The notes beneath the pieces were generated by a model. It was not told the DNA's origin. It made no database searches and saw nothing but the letters and a program-made list of their open reading frames with translations. From positions 1,472,501 to 1,536,500 of the forward strand of contig NZ_CP061336.1 of the NCBI RefSeq assembly GCF_005473905.2: DNA of 64,000 nt, read 5' to 3'. Made by a program: the position numbers and the translations under genes. Of this stretch, positions 53,012 through 61,988 are shown one piece after another. Each line of letters begins with the position of its first letter. Positions within the stretch are counted from its first letter, which is position 1. The stretch comes from Ruminiclostridium herbifermentans (GTDB taxonomy: Bacteria; Bacillota; Clostridia; Acetivibrionales; DSM-1351).

Positions 53012-53130
53012 AGTTTTACTTATATGATAAATAACAAAATATAGAAATTCTTTATTATACGTATAAAATATAAATGTTTATAAGAAATATATAAAAGTGT
53101 TATAGTGTAAGCCTAATTATCACAACTTGT

Positions 53131-53904
53131 CTATGTAACTAATTCAAAATTAAGTGGCCTGTACATTATACGACATTCAGTAGCTATTTCTCTTGGAATT
53201 GATTTGAAAACAGGATGCTGTGAGTAGTCACCAAGTATTGGCTCTCCGTAAATATCATAAACCTGATGAAAACCGCAATATTCAGACACCATTTTTATAC
53301 ATCTAGGGTTAGTAGCTTCTCCGATAATTCCTTTGTAGCCTTTGGAGTAAGCATCTAAAATCAAACGTTCAAATAATTTAATAACTACAAACCTTTTTTT
53401 ATCTTTGAGCCTCGCTGCTCCCATAAATGCATGTACATATTCTTCGTTTTGAATTTTATTAAAAGTCTTATTTTCAATTGTTTCCACAAACCTAGCATCT
53501 AGTTCAGCCAGATAATTTAAAATAATATTCATAGGAGCTAAATTGCCTTCAAATACTGGCAATTCGTCATCTGGATTAAAGTTTTCACATGCAAGAGCTC
53601 CCATAACCTTTCCCGTATGTATATTCCTTGCTACGTAGCAAAGATTCTGGTTAGATACTTCAGATAAATAAGCATATACATACTCAAACATGTCATTTGC
53701 TGATAGTTTGCAGGCGGTAGTCATTGGCTCACTTATATGTACGCCATCTATCTCCACTCCTGCAAAAGATTCTGCAAGACATTCAGCTGCACCTCTAACA
53801 GCTTCGTAATCTTTTGGATCTAATACTTCGAAGGATAAGTCTTGAAAACTAACCGGACAAAATACAACGTCTTTCAACATTACAGTATTTACAGCAGTAC
53901 TCAT
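53131..53904 (-). CDS. GNAT-like protein, copy 2
   Basis: 257 residues, ATG complementary to 53902-53904 with AAGGAGG nine bases upstream on the minus strand, a proper initiation region unlike copy 1. Soluble protein: LKDVVFCPVSFQDLSFEVLDP, RGAAECLAESFAGVEIDGVHISEPM, NLCYVARNIHTGKVMGALACE, KGYKGIIGEATNP, YCGFHQVYDIYGEPILGD. The central 'GKVMGALACENFNPDDE' strand and the C-terminal helix/strand arrangement suggest a GNAT N-acyltransferase. No pathway is evident from neighbours. Its terminator is copy 2 of the duplicated segment. Confidence 0.75.
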   Translation of the reverse strand: MSTAVNTVMLKDVVFCPVSFQDLSFEVLDPKDYEAVRGAAECLAESFAGVEIDGVHISEPMTTACKLSANDMFEYVYAYLSEVSNQNLCYVARNIHTGKVMGALACENFNPDDELPVFEGNLAPMNIILNYLAELDARFVETIENKTFNKIQNEEYVHAFMGAARLKDKKRFVVIKLFERLILDAYSKGYKGIIGEATNPRCIKMVSEYCGFHQVYDIYGEPILGDYSQHPVFKSIPREIATECRIMYRPLNFELVT

Positions 53905-54270
53905 AACATTTTCCTCCTTTATTATGTTTTATTAATAGTATACAAAAATAAGTAATACATAAAAATATACCATTAATTGTAATTAGTTTACTTCTATTTA
54001 TTCAGCCAGTCAATAGTATTATCGTCATAATTAGAGCTAGGACCATTGATACAAGCTTTCTAGTAATTTGTATAGTCGACCTAATAAAGTAGATATTTGG
54101 TGATTAGTTGATTTAAATATAAAGTTTTTTACTGATATATTCAGTATTATACAGCCATACGCCATTTATAAATAAAGTAAAATAAGAAATTGAAAGTGCG
54201 GTAGAAATAGAGTTAATTGAAATCACGATAATTAAAATGAATTATATTAACTTACTAACTAATCACATAG
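53905..54270. other. Intergenic region between divergent genes
   Basis: AT-rich. Nothing recognisable except the promoter at its right edge. Confidence 0.5.
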
Positions 54271-54299
54271 TTGACAATGTTAGACAAACAATCTATAAT
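54271..54299 (+). promoter_or_regulatory. Perfect-consensus sigma-A promoter
   Basis: TTGACA (54271-54276), a 17-bp spacer and TATAAT (54294-54299), 62 bp before the STAS-like gene. Confidence 0.85.
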
Positions 54300-54361
54300 T
54301 TTGATAGAGTATATAAAACTGTAAGATATATTTAAAATTTTTAATGCTAGGAGGCTGTTGA

Positions 54362-54718
54362 ATGTATAAAATTGAGGTTGAATCTGCAAAAAAAGTAATA
54401 AAAGCAACTATATCTGGTATGCTAAGTTTAGATGATGTTAAAAATTATCAGGATGAGTTAATAACAACATGTTCCAAATTAAATATAAGTGAATATGTGC
54501 TTATTATTGATGCACGTGAACAAAAGGCAATGTCACAAGATGCAATTCCGTATGTAGAGCAAATTATGAAGTTTTATGCTGACACCCCATTTAAAAAAAG
54601 GTTTTCAGTTATGTTAGAATCAGCGATAGCTATGTCGCAGGTAAATAGGGTAGGGAAAAAAGAAGTTGAATTATTTGAACTTGTTACTAGTGTTGAAGAA
54701 GCTTATGCAAAGATATAA
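54362..54718 (+). CDS. STAS/SpoIIAA-like protein
   Basis: 118 residues, ATG 54362 seven bases after TAGGAGG. The pattern YKIEVESAKKVIKATISGMLSLDDVKNYQDEL, VLIIDAREQKAMSQDAIPYVEQIMKF and KRFSVMLESAIAMSQVNRVG fits the alpha/beta STAS-like fold of SpoIIAA/DUF3478-type proteins. The usual phosphoacceptor serine of anti-anti-sigma factors (DxSG context) is absent, the corresponding strand reading IIDAREQ, so phospho-switching as in SpoIIAA is unlikely. It has its own consensus promoter and a terminator at 54749, hence a single-gene unit likely to be well expressed. Confidence 0.7.
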   Translation: MYKIEVESAKKVIKATISGMLSLDDVKNYQDELITTCSKLNISEYVLIIDAREQKAMSQDAIPYVEQIMKFYADTPFKKRFSVMLESAIAMSQVNRVGKKEVELFELVTSVEEAYAKI

Positions 54719-54748
54719 AGCTACATAGTAGTGTACATAAATATTATG

Positions 54749-54789
54749 AAAGGGCTTGATTTCGATATAATTCGAAGTTAAGCCTTTTT
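54749..54789 (+). terminator. Rho-independent terminator
   Basis: AAGGGCTTGATTTCGA pairs imperfectly with TTCGAAGTTAAGCCTTTTT, 30 bp after the STAS-like gene. Confidence 0.75.
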
Positions 54790-55044
54790 GCATGTATTTC
54801 ATATATTTTTAGAGAATCTCTCAGTATTTCTTAAGCAGCACAAAATCATCTTATTCAAAGAGTTGATCTAGTGCTGTTATTCTTTTTAATCACAATAGCT
54901 GGGGAAGAACAATATTTGGATGTTTTATTTAAGAGCCAATTCATTAATTATATGATTCCTGTTTGTTTGTAAATATGAATTATTTATGTCTGAAGCTTAT
55001 AAACTTATTCATAGTAAGTCACTATGAAAAAATCGGATTATATA
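54790..55044. other. Intergenic region upstream of cooS
   Basis: No gene or repeat is seen. Confidence 0.5.
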
Positions 55045-55073
55045 TTGACATTTATTAGTGAACCTCTTATAAT
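55045..55073 (+). promoter_or_regulatory. Perfect-consensus sigma-A promoter of cooS
   Basis: TTGACA (55045-55050), a 17-bp spacer and TATAAT (55068-55073), 53 bp before the cooS start. Confidence 0.85.
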
Positions 55074-55126
55074 GAATAAAATCATATTAAATATATAGGA
55101 AATATAGGCTAAAAGAGGGCGATTAT

Positions 55127-57142
55127 TTGAGTATATTGATTCAATTTGAATTAAAGAGATACCATCATTTAAAATTTGGTGATAATGAAAGTCATCACCA
55201 TCACAATAGTTCTGGTTGTAATGATTATGCAACTGCTATTGCAGAATATAGAAAAAGCTTTGCATCAAAAAAAGATGTTATTGAGCAGACACCTGACCCA
55301 GCTGTAAAGGATATGCTTTTACATATGAATGAAAAGGGTATTGAAACAGTTTTTGATCGGTTTGATGAACAAAAGCCTCAGTGCAGCTTTGGGTTAGCAG
55401 GTGTTTGTTGTAAAAATTGCACCATGGGGCCATGTAAAATTACAAAGAAAACTCCAAGGGGAGTTTGTGGAGCTGATGCAGATGTAATTGTAGCCAGAAA
55501 TTTGCTCAGAAGTATTGCTGCTGGTGTTGCAGCACATGGAGCAAGGGGAAGAGAGTGCATGTTAGCATTAAAATATGCTGCTGAAGGGAAAATAGATATA
55601 CCTATAGAGGGAGAGGCTAAAATACTAGCTTCAGCAAAGGCCTTTGGCATTGAGACTGAGGATAAAACAATTACAGAATTAGCGGCATTGGTAGCAGATA
55701 TACTTTTAGAGGACTTATCAAGAACAGTACCTGCACCACATAAGACACTTCATGCCTTTGCTTCAAAAGAAAGGATAAAAACGTGGAGTGATTTGGATAT
55801 TATACCAATCAGTCCATATCATGAGGTTTTTGAAAGCTTACATAGAACAAGCACTGGTAATGATGGATATTGGAAAAACTTGTTAAAGCAGATGCTAAGA
55901 AGTGGTGTAGCCTTTGCTTGGTCAAGTGTTTTAGGTTCTTCAATTGCAATGGATAGTCTTTTTGGACTTCCTACTCGCAGTACCTCAAAGGTTAACTTAG
56001 GTGCTTTAGAAAAAGGATATGTCAATATTGCAGTGCATGGACATTCTCCGGTTTTAGTGAGCCAGATTGTTAAGTTTGGAAAAACTGATGAATTTATAAG
56101 CCTAGCGAAAGAAAAAGGGGCTCTAGGAATTAAATTTTATGGCATCTGCTGTTCGGGACTTTCTGCCATGTATAGGTATGGAGGGGTTATTCCATTATCT
56201 AATGCAATTGGAGCAGAATTGGTGCTGGGAACAGGCGCTTTAGACCTTTGGGTGGCAGATGTTCAGGATGTATTTCCTTCAATTATGGATGTCGCAAAAT
56301 GCTTTAAAACTACAGTGGTAACCACTAACGATTCGGCGAGATTACCTGGTGCGGAGCACTTTGGATATGACCATGATCATTCTAATATGGATCAGACTAA
56401 TGCTCTGGCAAGAAAAATTCTACTAAGGGCAATTGAAAGCTTTGCAGATAGAAGAGAAATACCTGTTCATATTCCGAAATATGAAGCTGAAGCAGAGGTG
56501 GGGTTTTCCTTAGAGTATATTAATAAGTATTATGGTGGCTTAAACCCTATTGTGGATGCAATTAAAAGCGGAGAAATTTTAGGAATTATTAATCTTGTGG
56601 GCTGTAATAATCCTAGAATTATTTATGAAAAAGCAGTTGTTGAACTGGCTGATATATTGATTAAAAACAATATTTTAATATTAACTAATGGCTGTGCGTC
56701 TTTTCCATTAATGAAGCTGGGATATTGTTCAACAAATGCATTAGAGCTAGCTGGTCATAAATTAAAAGTTTTCTTAAAAGATTTACCGCCTGTTTGGCAC
56801 ATGGGTGAATGCTTGGATAATGCGAGAGCGTCTGCTTTCTTTAAAGCAGTAGCAGAAGCTTCAGGAGTAGCAATTAAGGATATGCCTTATGCCTTTGCAA
56901 GTCCAGAATGGTCAAATGAAAAGGGTATCTGTGCCGCTTTAAGTTTTAGATTATTAGGTATAGATTCATATCACTGTGTTTATGTTCCAACACAAGGCTC
57001 TGATAATGTAACGGAGTTTATGAAGAATGGAACAAAAGATATTTTAGGTTCAAGAATGATTGTAAATGTAAATCATATAGAATTAGCAAATCAGATTGTA
57101 AATGACCTAAAGGAACAGAGAAAAGCCCTTGGATGGGACTGA
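55127..57142 (+). CDS. cooS: Ni-Fe carbon monoxide dehydrogenase-type protein, with a variant C-cluster
   Basis: 671 residues, TTG 55127 after GAGGGCG. CooS oxidises CO to CO2 at a Ni-Fe-S C-cluster. The N-terminus has a His-rich stretch (SHHHHNSSGC), then D- and B-cluster cysteines in PQCSFGLAGVCCKNCTMGPC...GVCGA. The C-cluster ligands are His in NIAVHGHSPV, Cys in FYGICCSG, Cys in GCNNPRI, Cys in LTNGCASFP and Cys in HMGECLDNA. The cysteine expected in the VDVQC motif is Asp381 here (VADVQDVFPS), and GICCTGNE is changed to GICCSGLS. The catalytic Lys in EWSNEKG is kept. It is therefore a divergent CODH whose activity is uncertain. No CooF gene is adjacent; an ABC importer follows. Confidence 0.9.
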   Translation: MSILIQFELKRYHHLKFGDNESHHHHNSSGCNDYATAIAEYRKSFASKKDVIEQTPDPAVKDMLLHMNEKGIETVFDRFDEQKPQCSFGLAGVCCKNCTMGPCKITKKTPRGVCGADADVIVARNLLRSIAAGVAAHGARGRECMLALKYAAEGKIDIPIEGEAKILASAKAFGIETEDKTITELAALVADILLEDLSRTVPAPHKTLHAFASKERIKTWSDLDIIPISPYHEVFESLHRTSTGNDGYWKNLLKQMLRSGVAFAWSSVLGSSIAMDSLFGLPTRSTSKVNLGALEKGYVNIAVHGHSPVLVSQIVKFGKTDEFISLAKEKGALGIKFYGICCSGLSAMYRYGGVIPLSNAIGAELVLGTGALDLWVADVQDVFPSIMDVAKCFKTTVVTTNDSARLPGAEHFGYDHDHSNMDQTNALARKILLRAIESFADRREIPVHIPKYEAEAEVGFSLEYINKYYGGLNPIVDAIKSGEILGIINLVGCNNPRIIYEKAVVELADILIKNNILILTNGCASFPLMKLGYCSTNALELAGHKLKVFLKDLPPVWHMGECLDNARASAFFKAVAEASGVAIKDMPYAFASPEWSNEKGICAALSFRLLGIDSYHCVYVPTQGSDNVTEFMKNGTKDILGSRMIVNVNHIELANQIVNDLKEQRKALGWD

Positions 57143-57259
57143 TATTCATGGTTTTGTTTTGTGGAAACGCTAAAAAAATATAATTTGTGGTTCTCTTCTA
57201 ATATCTAATCATGAAATTACCTAAAATTTTTGGCTCCAAGCGGGCGTGGGAGGTTATAT

Positions 57260-58246
57260 ATGAAAGGTATATATAAAATTATTGCGTTAGTTTTATCAAT
57301 TGGACTTATTATAGGTTTAACTGCTGCTTGTGGAAGTAAAGCAGATGTACAAAATACAACAAACAGTGAAAACACAAATAATAAATCATCTAAAGAAACG
57401 GTGAAAATAGCATATTTACCAATTACACATGCGCTGCCTATTTTTGTAGAAAATCAGCTACAAAATCGAACAGGCGATAATTTTAAAATAGAACTTGTTA
57501 AATACGGTTCATGGCCTGAACTTATGGATGCACTAAACACAGGCCGTGTAGATGGAGCATCTGTTTTGATTGAACTTGCAATGAAAGCTAAAGAACAGGG
57601 AATAGGAATAAAAGCAGTTGCTCTTGGTCATAAGGATGGAAATGTTATTGTAGTAGCAAATGATATAAATTCTGTTGCGGACTTAAAAGGAAAGAACTTT
57701 GCAATACCTCATAGACAGTCTTCTCACAATATACTGCTCGGTCAATTGCTCAAAGATGCAGGTCTTACATATAAAGATTTAAAAGTTGTGGAACTTTCTC
57801 CGCCAGAAATGCCAGCTGCTCTTGCTCAAGGTCAGATTGCTGGATATTGTGTGGCAGAACCATTTGGGGCAAAGTCTGTTGCAATTAATACAGGTAAGGT
57901 TTTAGCCGATTCAAAAGAACTTTGGGAGGACTCTATCTGCTGCTCTTTAGTTCTTACTGAAAGCTTTATAAATGACAAGCATGATATTGCGCAAAAGCTT
58001 ACTAAACAATATAACGAAGCTGGAAAATATATTGAAGAGCATAAGAAAGAAACTGAGGAGATTGCAAAACAGTATTTAAAGCTCGATGACAATGTATATA
58101 ATTTGTCAATGAAATGGATTTCATTTGATGATTTGAGAATTACTAAAGGGGCATATACTGATCTCACAAAAAGGCTTATTGAGTTTGATATTTCAAAGAC
58201 ACCTCCTACTTATGATGATTTTATAGATGATTCACTCTTTGGTTAA
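57260..58246 (+). CDS. ABC importer substrate-binding lipoprotein, NitT/TauT type
   Basis: 328 residues, ATG 57260 six bases after GGGAGG; an in-frame TTG 30 bases upstream would extend the signal without support. The lipoprotein signal is IIALVLSIGLIIGLTAAC (lipid on Cys). The mature part has the NMT1/SsuA-like pattern VKIAYLPITHALPIFVENQL, the typical switch KYGSWPELMDALNTGRVDGA and DLKGKNFAIPHRQSSHNILLGQLL, with a GYCVAEPFGA segment. Relatives bind nitrate, taurine, alkanesulfonates or thiamine precursors. First gene of a three-gene importer operon directly downstream of cooS (117 bp). Confidence 0.88.
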   Translation: MKGIYKIIALVLSIGLIIGLTAACGSKADVQNTTNSENTNNKSSKETVKIAYLPITHALPIFVENQLQNRTGDNFKIELVKYGSWPELMDALNTGRVDGASVLIELAMKAKEQGIGIKAVALGHKDGNVIVVANDINSVADLKGKNFAIPHRQSSHNILLGQLLKDAGLTYKDLKVVELSPPEMPAALAQGQIAGYCVAEPFGAKSVAINTGKVLADSKELWEDSICCSLVLTESFINDKHDIAQKLTKQYNEAGKYIEEHKKETEEIAKQYLKLDDNVYNLSMKWISFDDLRITKGAYTDLTKRLIEFDISKTPPTYDDFIDDSLFG

Positions 58247-58331
58247 TAGAAAAAGCATTGCAGATGTTGATTTTATCAATAGAATTTAGCATCAAATTAT
58301 TAATTTTGAAATAGAAAATGGGGGCTAATGA

Positions 58332-59099
58332 ATGAAAAAAGTAATTCATATTGTCGTATCTTTTACAGCTTTAATTTTAATATGGCTGCTTGCTGTAATT
58401 TTTGGAAATTGGAATAAAGCACTGCTTCCTTCCCCTCTCAATGTAGTAGAGGGTTTCAAAGAAATGGTTTATAGTGGAGTTTTGTTAACAAGTATTTTAG
58501 ATAGTATGTTGAGGTTTGCCATCGGTTATTGTATAGCAGTTATTACTGGGGTAACATTAGGACTGATATTAGGCTGGTTTAGAGGTGTATGGAACTATAT
58601 AAATCCAATTGTCCAACTGCTAAGGCCAATTTCACCAATTGCATGGCTTCCATTTATTGTATTATGGTTTGGAATTGGTGATTTACCAGCCATTGTTATA
58701 ATTTTTATTGCAGCATTTTTTCCTATTCTGCTGACTACAGTAACAGCAGTAAGTAAAGTAGACCAGACATACATAAAGGTTGCAAGGAATTTTGGCATAA
58801 AAGGCGTAAGCTTTCTCACCAAAATTGTTCTTCCATCAGCATTCCCATATATTGCTACAAGTCTTCATCTAGCACTGGGAACTGCTTGGGTATTTTTGGT
58901 GGCAGGAGAAATGGTGGGAGCACAGACTGGCCTAGGTTATTTGATAATTGACTCTAGAAATAATTTGAGAGCAGATATGTTGCTGTCAAGTATAATTGTT
59001 ATTGGATTAATTGGGTTAATATTAGATAGTCTAATTGGTTTAATAGAAAAGAGTATATTAAACAAATTTGGATTTGTGGCTAATGATGGGAGGACTTGA
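58332..59099 (+). CDS. ABC importer permease, SsuC/TauC type
   Basis: 255 residues, ATG 58332 after GGGGG. Six hydrophobic segments and the permease coupling (EAA) loop are visible: YIKVARNFGIKGVSFLTKIVLPSAFPYIATSL. RPISPIAWLPFIVLWFGIGD is a signature of sulfonate/nitrate/taurine permeases. The third gene begins one base after its stop and the substrate-binding gene is 85 bp upstream, so it forms the transmembrane part of this importer. Confidence 0.92.
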   Translation: MKKVIHIVVSFTALILIWLLAVIFGNWNKALLPSPLNVVEGFKEMVYSGVLLTSILDSMLRFAIGYCIAVITGVTLGLILGWFRGVWNYINPIVQLLRPISPIAWLPFIVLWFGIGDLPAIVIIFIAAFFPILLTTVTAVSKVDQTYIKVARNFGIKGVSFLTKIVLPSAFPYIATSLHLALGTAWVFLVAGEMVGAQTGLGYLIIDSRNNLRADMLLSSIIVIGLIGLILDSLIGLIEKSILNKFGFVANDGRT

Positions 59100-59100
59100 T

Positions 59101-59871
59101 TTGTATATAAAAGTTGAAGATGTATCAAAACAATATGTACAAAATAATAAAGTATTTCAAGCTATGGAGCATGTTTCGTTAAACATTGAAAGAGGAGAAT
59201 TTATTTGCTTGCTAGGTCCTAGTGGTTGTGGAAAGACTACGCTGCTCAATTCCATTGCAGGCTTTGAAAGAGTAAGCAGTGGAAGGATTACAATAGATGG
59301 AAATGAAGTAACAGAGCCATCAAATAAAAATGTAACGATATTTCAGAATTATGGACTGCTTCCATGGCGAACAGTAAAGAAAAATGTTGAGTTGGGGCTA
59401 GAGGGCAAAAAACTCTCTAAAAAGGAACGGGCTGAAATTGCAGATAAATTCATTAATATTGTCGGCTTAAGTGAATTTAGTAAAAGTCATCCCAATCAGC
59501 TTTCTGGAGGCATGCAGCAGCGTGTTGCCATTGCGCGCGCTCTTGCAGTAGATCCTGAAATAATATTTATGGATGAGCCATTTGGGGCATTAGATGCTCT
59601 AACAAGATTGAAAATGCAAGATGAGATATCTAGTATATGGGAAAATCAGAAAAAGACTATTATTTTTGTAACACATGATATTGAAGAAGCTGTTTTTCTT
59701 GCTGATAGAGTTGTTGTTATGACTCCTAACCCAGGTAAAATTAAGAGCATTATTAATGTTCCTATAGCACGGAAGAGAGATAGAACTAGCCCTGATTTCT
59801 TAAAAATTCGAGATAGGATTTTTGATGAATTTGAAATGAAGAAAGCTGATAATACAGAGTATTTAATTTAG
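59101..59871 (+). CDS. ABC importer ATPase, SsuB/TauB type
   Basis: 256 residues from TTG 59101, seven bases after GGGAGG (59088-59093); ATG 59083 lies before that ribosome site. Walker [12 protein letters not shown]-loop [12 protein letters not shown], signature [16 protein letters not shown], Walker [13 protein letters not shown] and H-loop [10 protein letters not shown] are all intact, of the NitT/TauT class. It energises uptake through the preceding permease. A terminator at 59924 closes the operon. Confidence 0.93.
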   Translation: MYIKVEDVSKQYVQNNKVFQAMEHVSLNIERGEFICLLGPSGCGKTTLLNSIAGFERVSSGRITIDGNEVTEPSNKNVTIFQNYGLLPWRTVKKNVELGLEGKKLSKKERAEIADKFINIVGLSEFSKSHPNQLSGGMQQRVAIARALAVDPEIIFMDEPFGALDALTRLKMQDEISSIWENQKKTIIFVTHDIEEAVFLADRVVVMTPNPGKIKSIINVPIARKRDRTSPDFLKIRDRIFDEFEMKKADNTEYLI

Positions 59872-59923
59872 TATATAAATTTCACAAATACTGCAGCTGC
59901 ATAAAAATAAATTAGTACAACTA

Positions 59924-59957
59924 CATCACCATTTGGATATCTCTAAAGGTGATGTTT
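59924..59957 (+). terminator. Terminator of the ABC importer operon
   Basis: CATCACC (59924-59930) pairs with GGTGATG (59948-59954) and is followed by TTTTTAT. Confidence 0.8.
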
Positions 59958-59986
59958 TTATATTCAAAGACAATTTTTGTACATAA

Positions 59987-60016
59987 TTTACACAATTCAT
60001 AAACTAATGGTATAAT
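59987..60016 (+). promoter_or_regulatory. Promoter upstream of the GH4 gene
   Basis: TTTACA (59987-59992), an 18-bp spacer and TATAAT (60011-60016). The leader of about 160 bases contains a small dyad (GGCACAAGGTCGTGC near 60031). Confidence 0.6.
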
Positions 60017-60181
60017 TTCCATATAGCATACAGGCACAAGGTCGTGCTGTGATCCAATCACACTAATTTGAAAATGTACACAATATAATTTTAGTTAATC
60101 AATTATCAAATATAACAATAGCATTAAAAGTTTTTATACAAAGAAGTATAAGACTAAGCTGAAAAAAAGGGGTTTTCAAAT

Positions 60182-61585
60182 ATGAATTATCAAGGTGATT
60201 CGGCTACAGATATTAATATTGCATACATAGGGGGAGGCTCAAGGGGCTGGGCATGGACATTTATGACTGACCTTGCTTTAGAGCCAAATATTTCTGGAAC
60301 AATTAAGCTTTATGATATAGATTTAGAAGCAGTTAAAAGTAATGAGATTATTGGAAATAATGTTTCTAGAATAAAGGAAGCTATTAGTAAATGGAATTAT
60401 GAAGTGGCTTATACTTTGCAAGATGCACTTATTAATGCAGACTTTGTTATTATTTCAATGCTACCTGGAACTTTTGATGAAATGGAAGTAGATGTGCATA
60501 TGCCGGAAAGGTATGGGATTTATCAATCAGTTGGTGATACTGTGGGACCTGGAGGCATAATGCGTGCACTTCGTACACTGCCTTTGTTTGTAGGATTAGC
60601 AAATGCAATAAAAACCTTTTGTCCTAATGCTTGGGTTATAAATTACACAAATCCATTGTCACTTTGTGTGAAAACGCTATACTATGTGTTCCCAAAAATA
60701 AAAGCCTTTGGATGCTGTCATGAAGTGTTTGGTGCACAACAATTACTTAAGGGTATTTTTGAAAAGAAAACAGGTATTGAGGTTTGGAGCAGAAATGAAA
60801 TATTAGTTAATGTATTGGGAATTAACCATTTCACCTGGTTTGATTATGCTTCTTATAAAGGCAAAAACCTTTTTCCAATTTTTAAAGAATATGTCTCTGA
60901 GCATTTCGATGAAGGCTTTATAGACGAAAATTATAGTAAAGCTGATCGTTTTTCATGCTCTCATAGGGTTAAATTTGATTTGTTTAATAGATTCGGATTG
61001 ATTGCTGCTGCTGGAGATAGACATTTAGCTGAGTTTATGCCAGGAGACACATATCTCTTAAATCCCGAAACAGTTGAACATTGGGGATTTTCACTGACTC
61101 CGGTTTCATGGCGTAAAGCAGATTTACAAAGACGACTAGAAAGAAGTAGACGTTTGGTATCTGGAGAAGAGTCTTTTAATTTAGTACCATCTGGAGAAGA
61201 GGGGATTTTGCTTATTAAGGCTTTATGCGGACTTAATCGGTGCATAAGCAATGTTAATATGCCTAATTCTTTTATGCAAATTAGAAATTTACCTAAATCT
61301 GCAATTGTAGAAACAAATGCTATTTTTGAAGGTGACAGAATTCGTCCAATTGCAGCAGGAAGGATTCCTGAGGGGATTCTCGCATATATTAAACCGCAAA
61401 CTGACAATCATGAACGTGTCTTAAAAGCAGCATTAGAATGCAACATAGATCTTGTATATGAAGCTTTCAAATATGATACGTTAATTAATGGAAGGCTAAG
61501 TAAAAAGGAAATAAAATGTTTAGTAGGTGATATGATTAAAGGTACTATGAAGTATTTACCTAAAAAATGGGAAGCTGAATTATGA
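60182..61585 (+). CDS. Glycoside hydrolase family 4 protein (alpha-galactosidase/6-phospho-alpha-glycosidase type)
   Basis: 467 residues, ATG 60182 after AAGGGG. GH4 enzymes cleave glycosides by an NAD+- and Mn2+-dependent redox mechanism in the cytoplasm. The N-terminal Rossmann motif is NIAYIGGGSRGWAW. Metal/cofactor elements YTNPLS, GCCHEV (Cys and His) and NHFTW are present, with VGDTVGPGGIMRALRT upstream. No phosphate-binding signature can be asserted, and no sugar transporter is adjacent, so the substrate (galactoside, glucuronide or phosphoglycoside) is open. It has its own promoter and terminator. Confidence 0.88.
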   Translation: MNYQGDSATDINIAYIGGGSRGWAWTFMTDLALEPNISGTIKLYDIDLEAVKSNEIIGNNVSRIKEAISKWNYEVAYTLQDALINADFVIISMLPGTFDEMEVDVHMPERYGIYQSVGDTVGPGGIMRALRTLPLFVGLANAIKTFCPNAWVINYTNPLSLCVKTLYYVFPKIKAFGCCHEVFGAQQLLKGIFEKKTGIEVWSRNEILVNVLGINHFTWFDYASYKGKNLFPIFKEYVSEHFDEGFIDENYSKADRFSCSHRVKFDLFNRFGLIAAAGDRHLAEFMPGDTYLLNPETVEHWGFSLTPVSWRKADLQRRLERSRRLVSGEESFNLVPSGEEGILLIKALCGLNRCISNVNMPNSFMQIRNLPKSAIVETNAIFEGDRIRPIAAGRIPEGILAYIKPQTDNHERVLKAALECNIDLVYEAFKYDTLINGRLSKKEIKCLVGDMIKGTMKYLPKKWEAEL

Positions 61586-61683
61586 TATATTGGATATATT
61601 CTAATTATCTTTGAACAACAAGAAATAGATAAACTTGACAATAGCTTGACTTTCTATTCGAAAGTTGAGTAATAACTATTAAT

Positions 61684-61713
61684 AAGCTAATCAAAATATG
61701 GTTAGCTTTTTTT
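61684..61713 (+). terminator. Terminator of the GH4 gene
   Basis: AAGCTAA and TTAGCTT pair around an AT-rich loop with a run of seven T following. Confidence 0.75.
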
Positions 61714-61988
61714 GATGTGCAAAAATTTATTGATAATCCTAAAGCTTTCTAATGTCAGTGAAGAAATTCAAGCCTAATTGTGCTCAAATTGGATAAAAGA
61801 TTAATTTTCCTGAAAAAATAAATATAGTTTTTTAATAAAAAATATTCTCTTCGAATTTTGAACGGTAATTGCCTATGTTTAGTATATAACAAGTAAAGTG
61901 ATGGAATACTATTACAAAATTATGCTTTGTAGAGACAAATTTTATAGCTACAGCAAAAATAGAAAATTTCTAGAAGGGAGAACAAATA
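61714..61988. other. Intergenic region upstream of hcp
   Basis: No gene is seen. A TTGAAC at 61856 and TATATA near 61881 are too far apart for a normal promoter, so the hcp promoter is not assigned. A GAAGGGAG ribosome site ends the region. Confidence 0.5.

Noticed and set aside
60961-61407. 148-codon minus-strand frame in the GH4 gene
   Set aside because: Antisense shadow of a complete, well-conserved enzyme gene.
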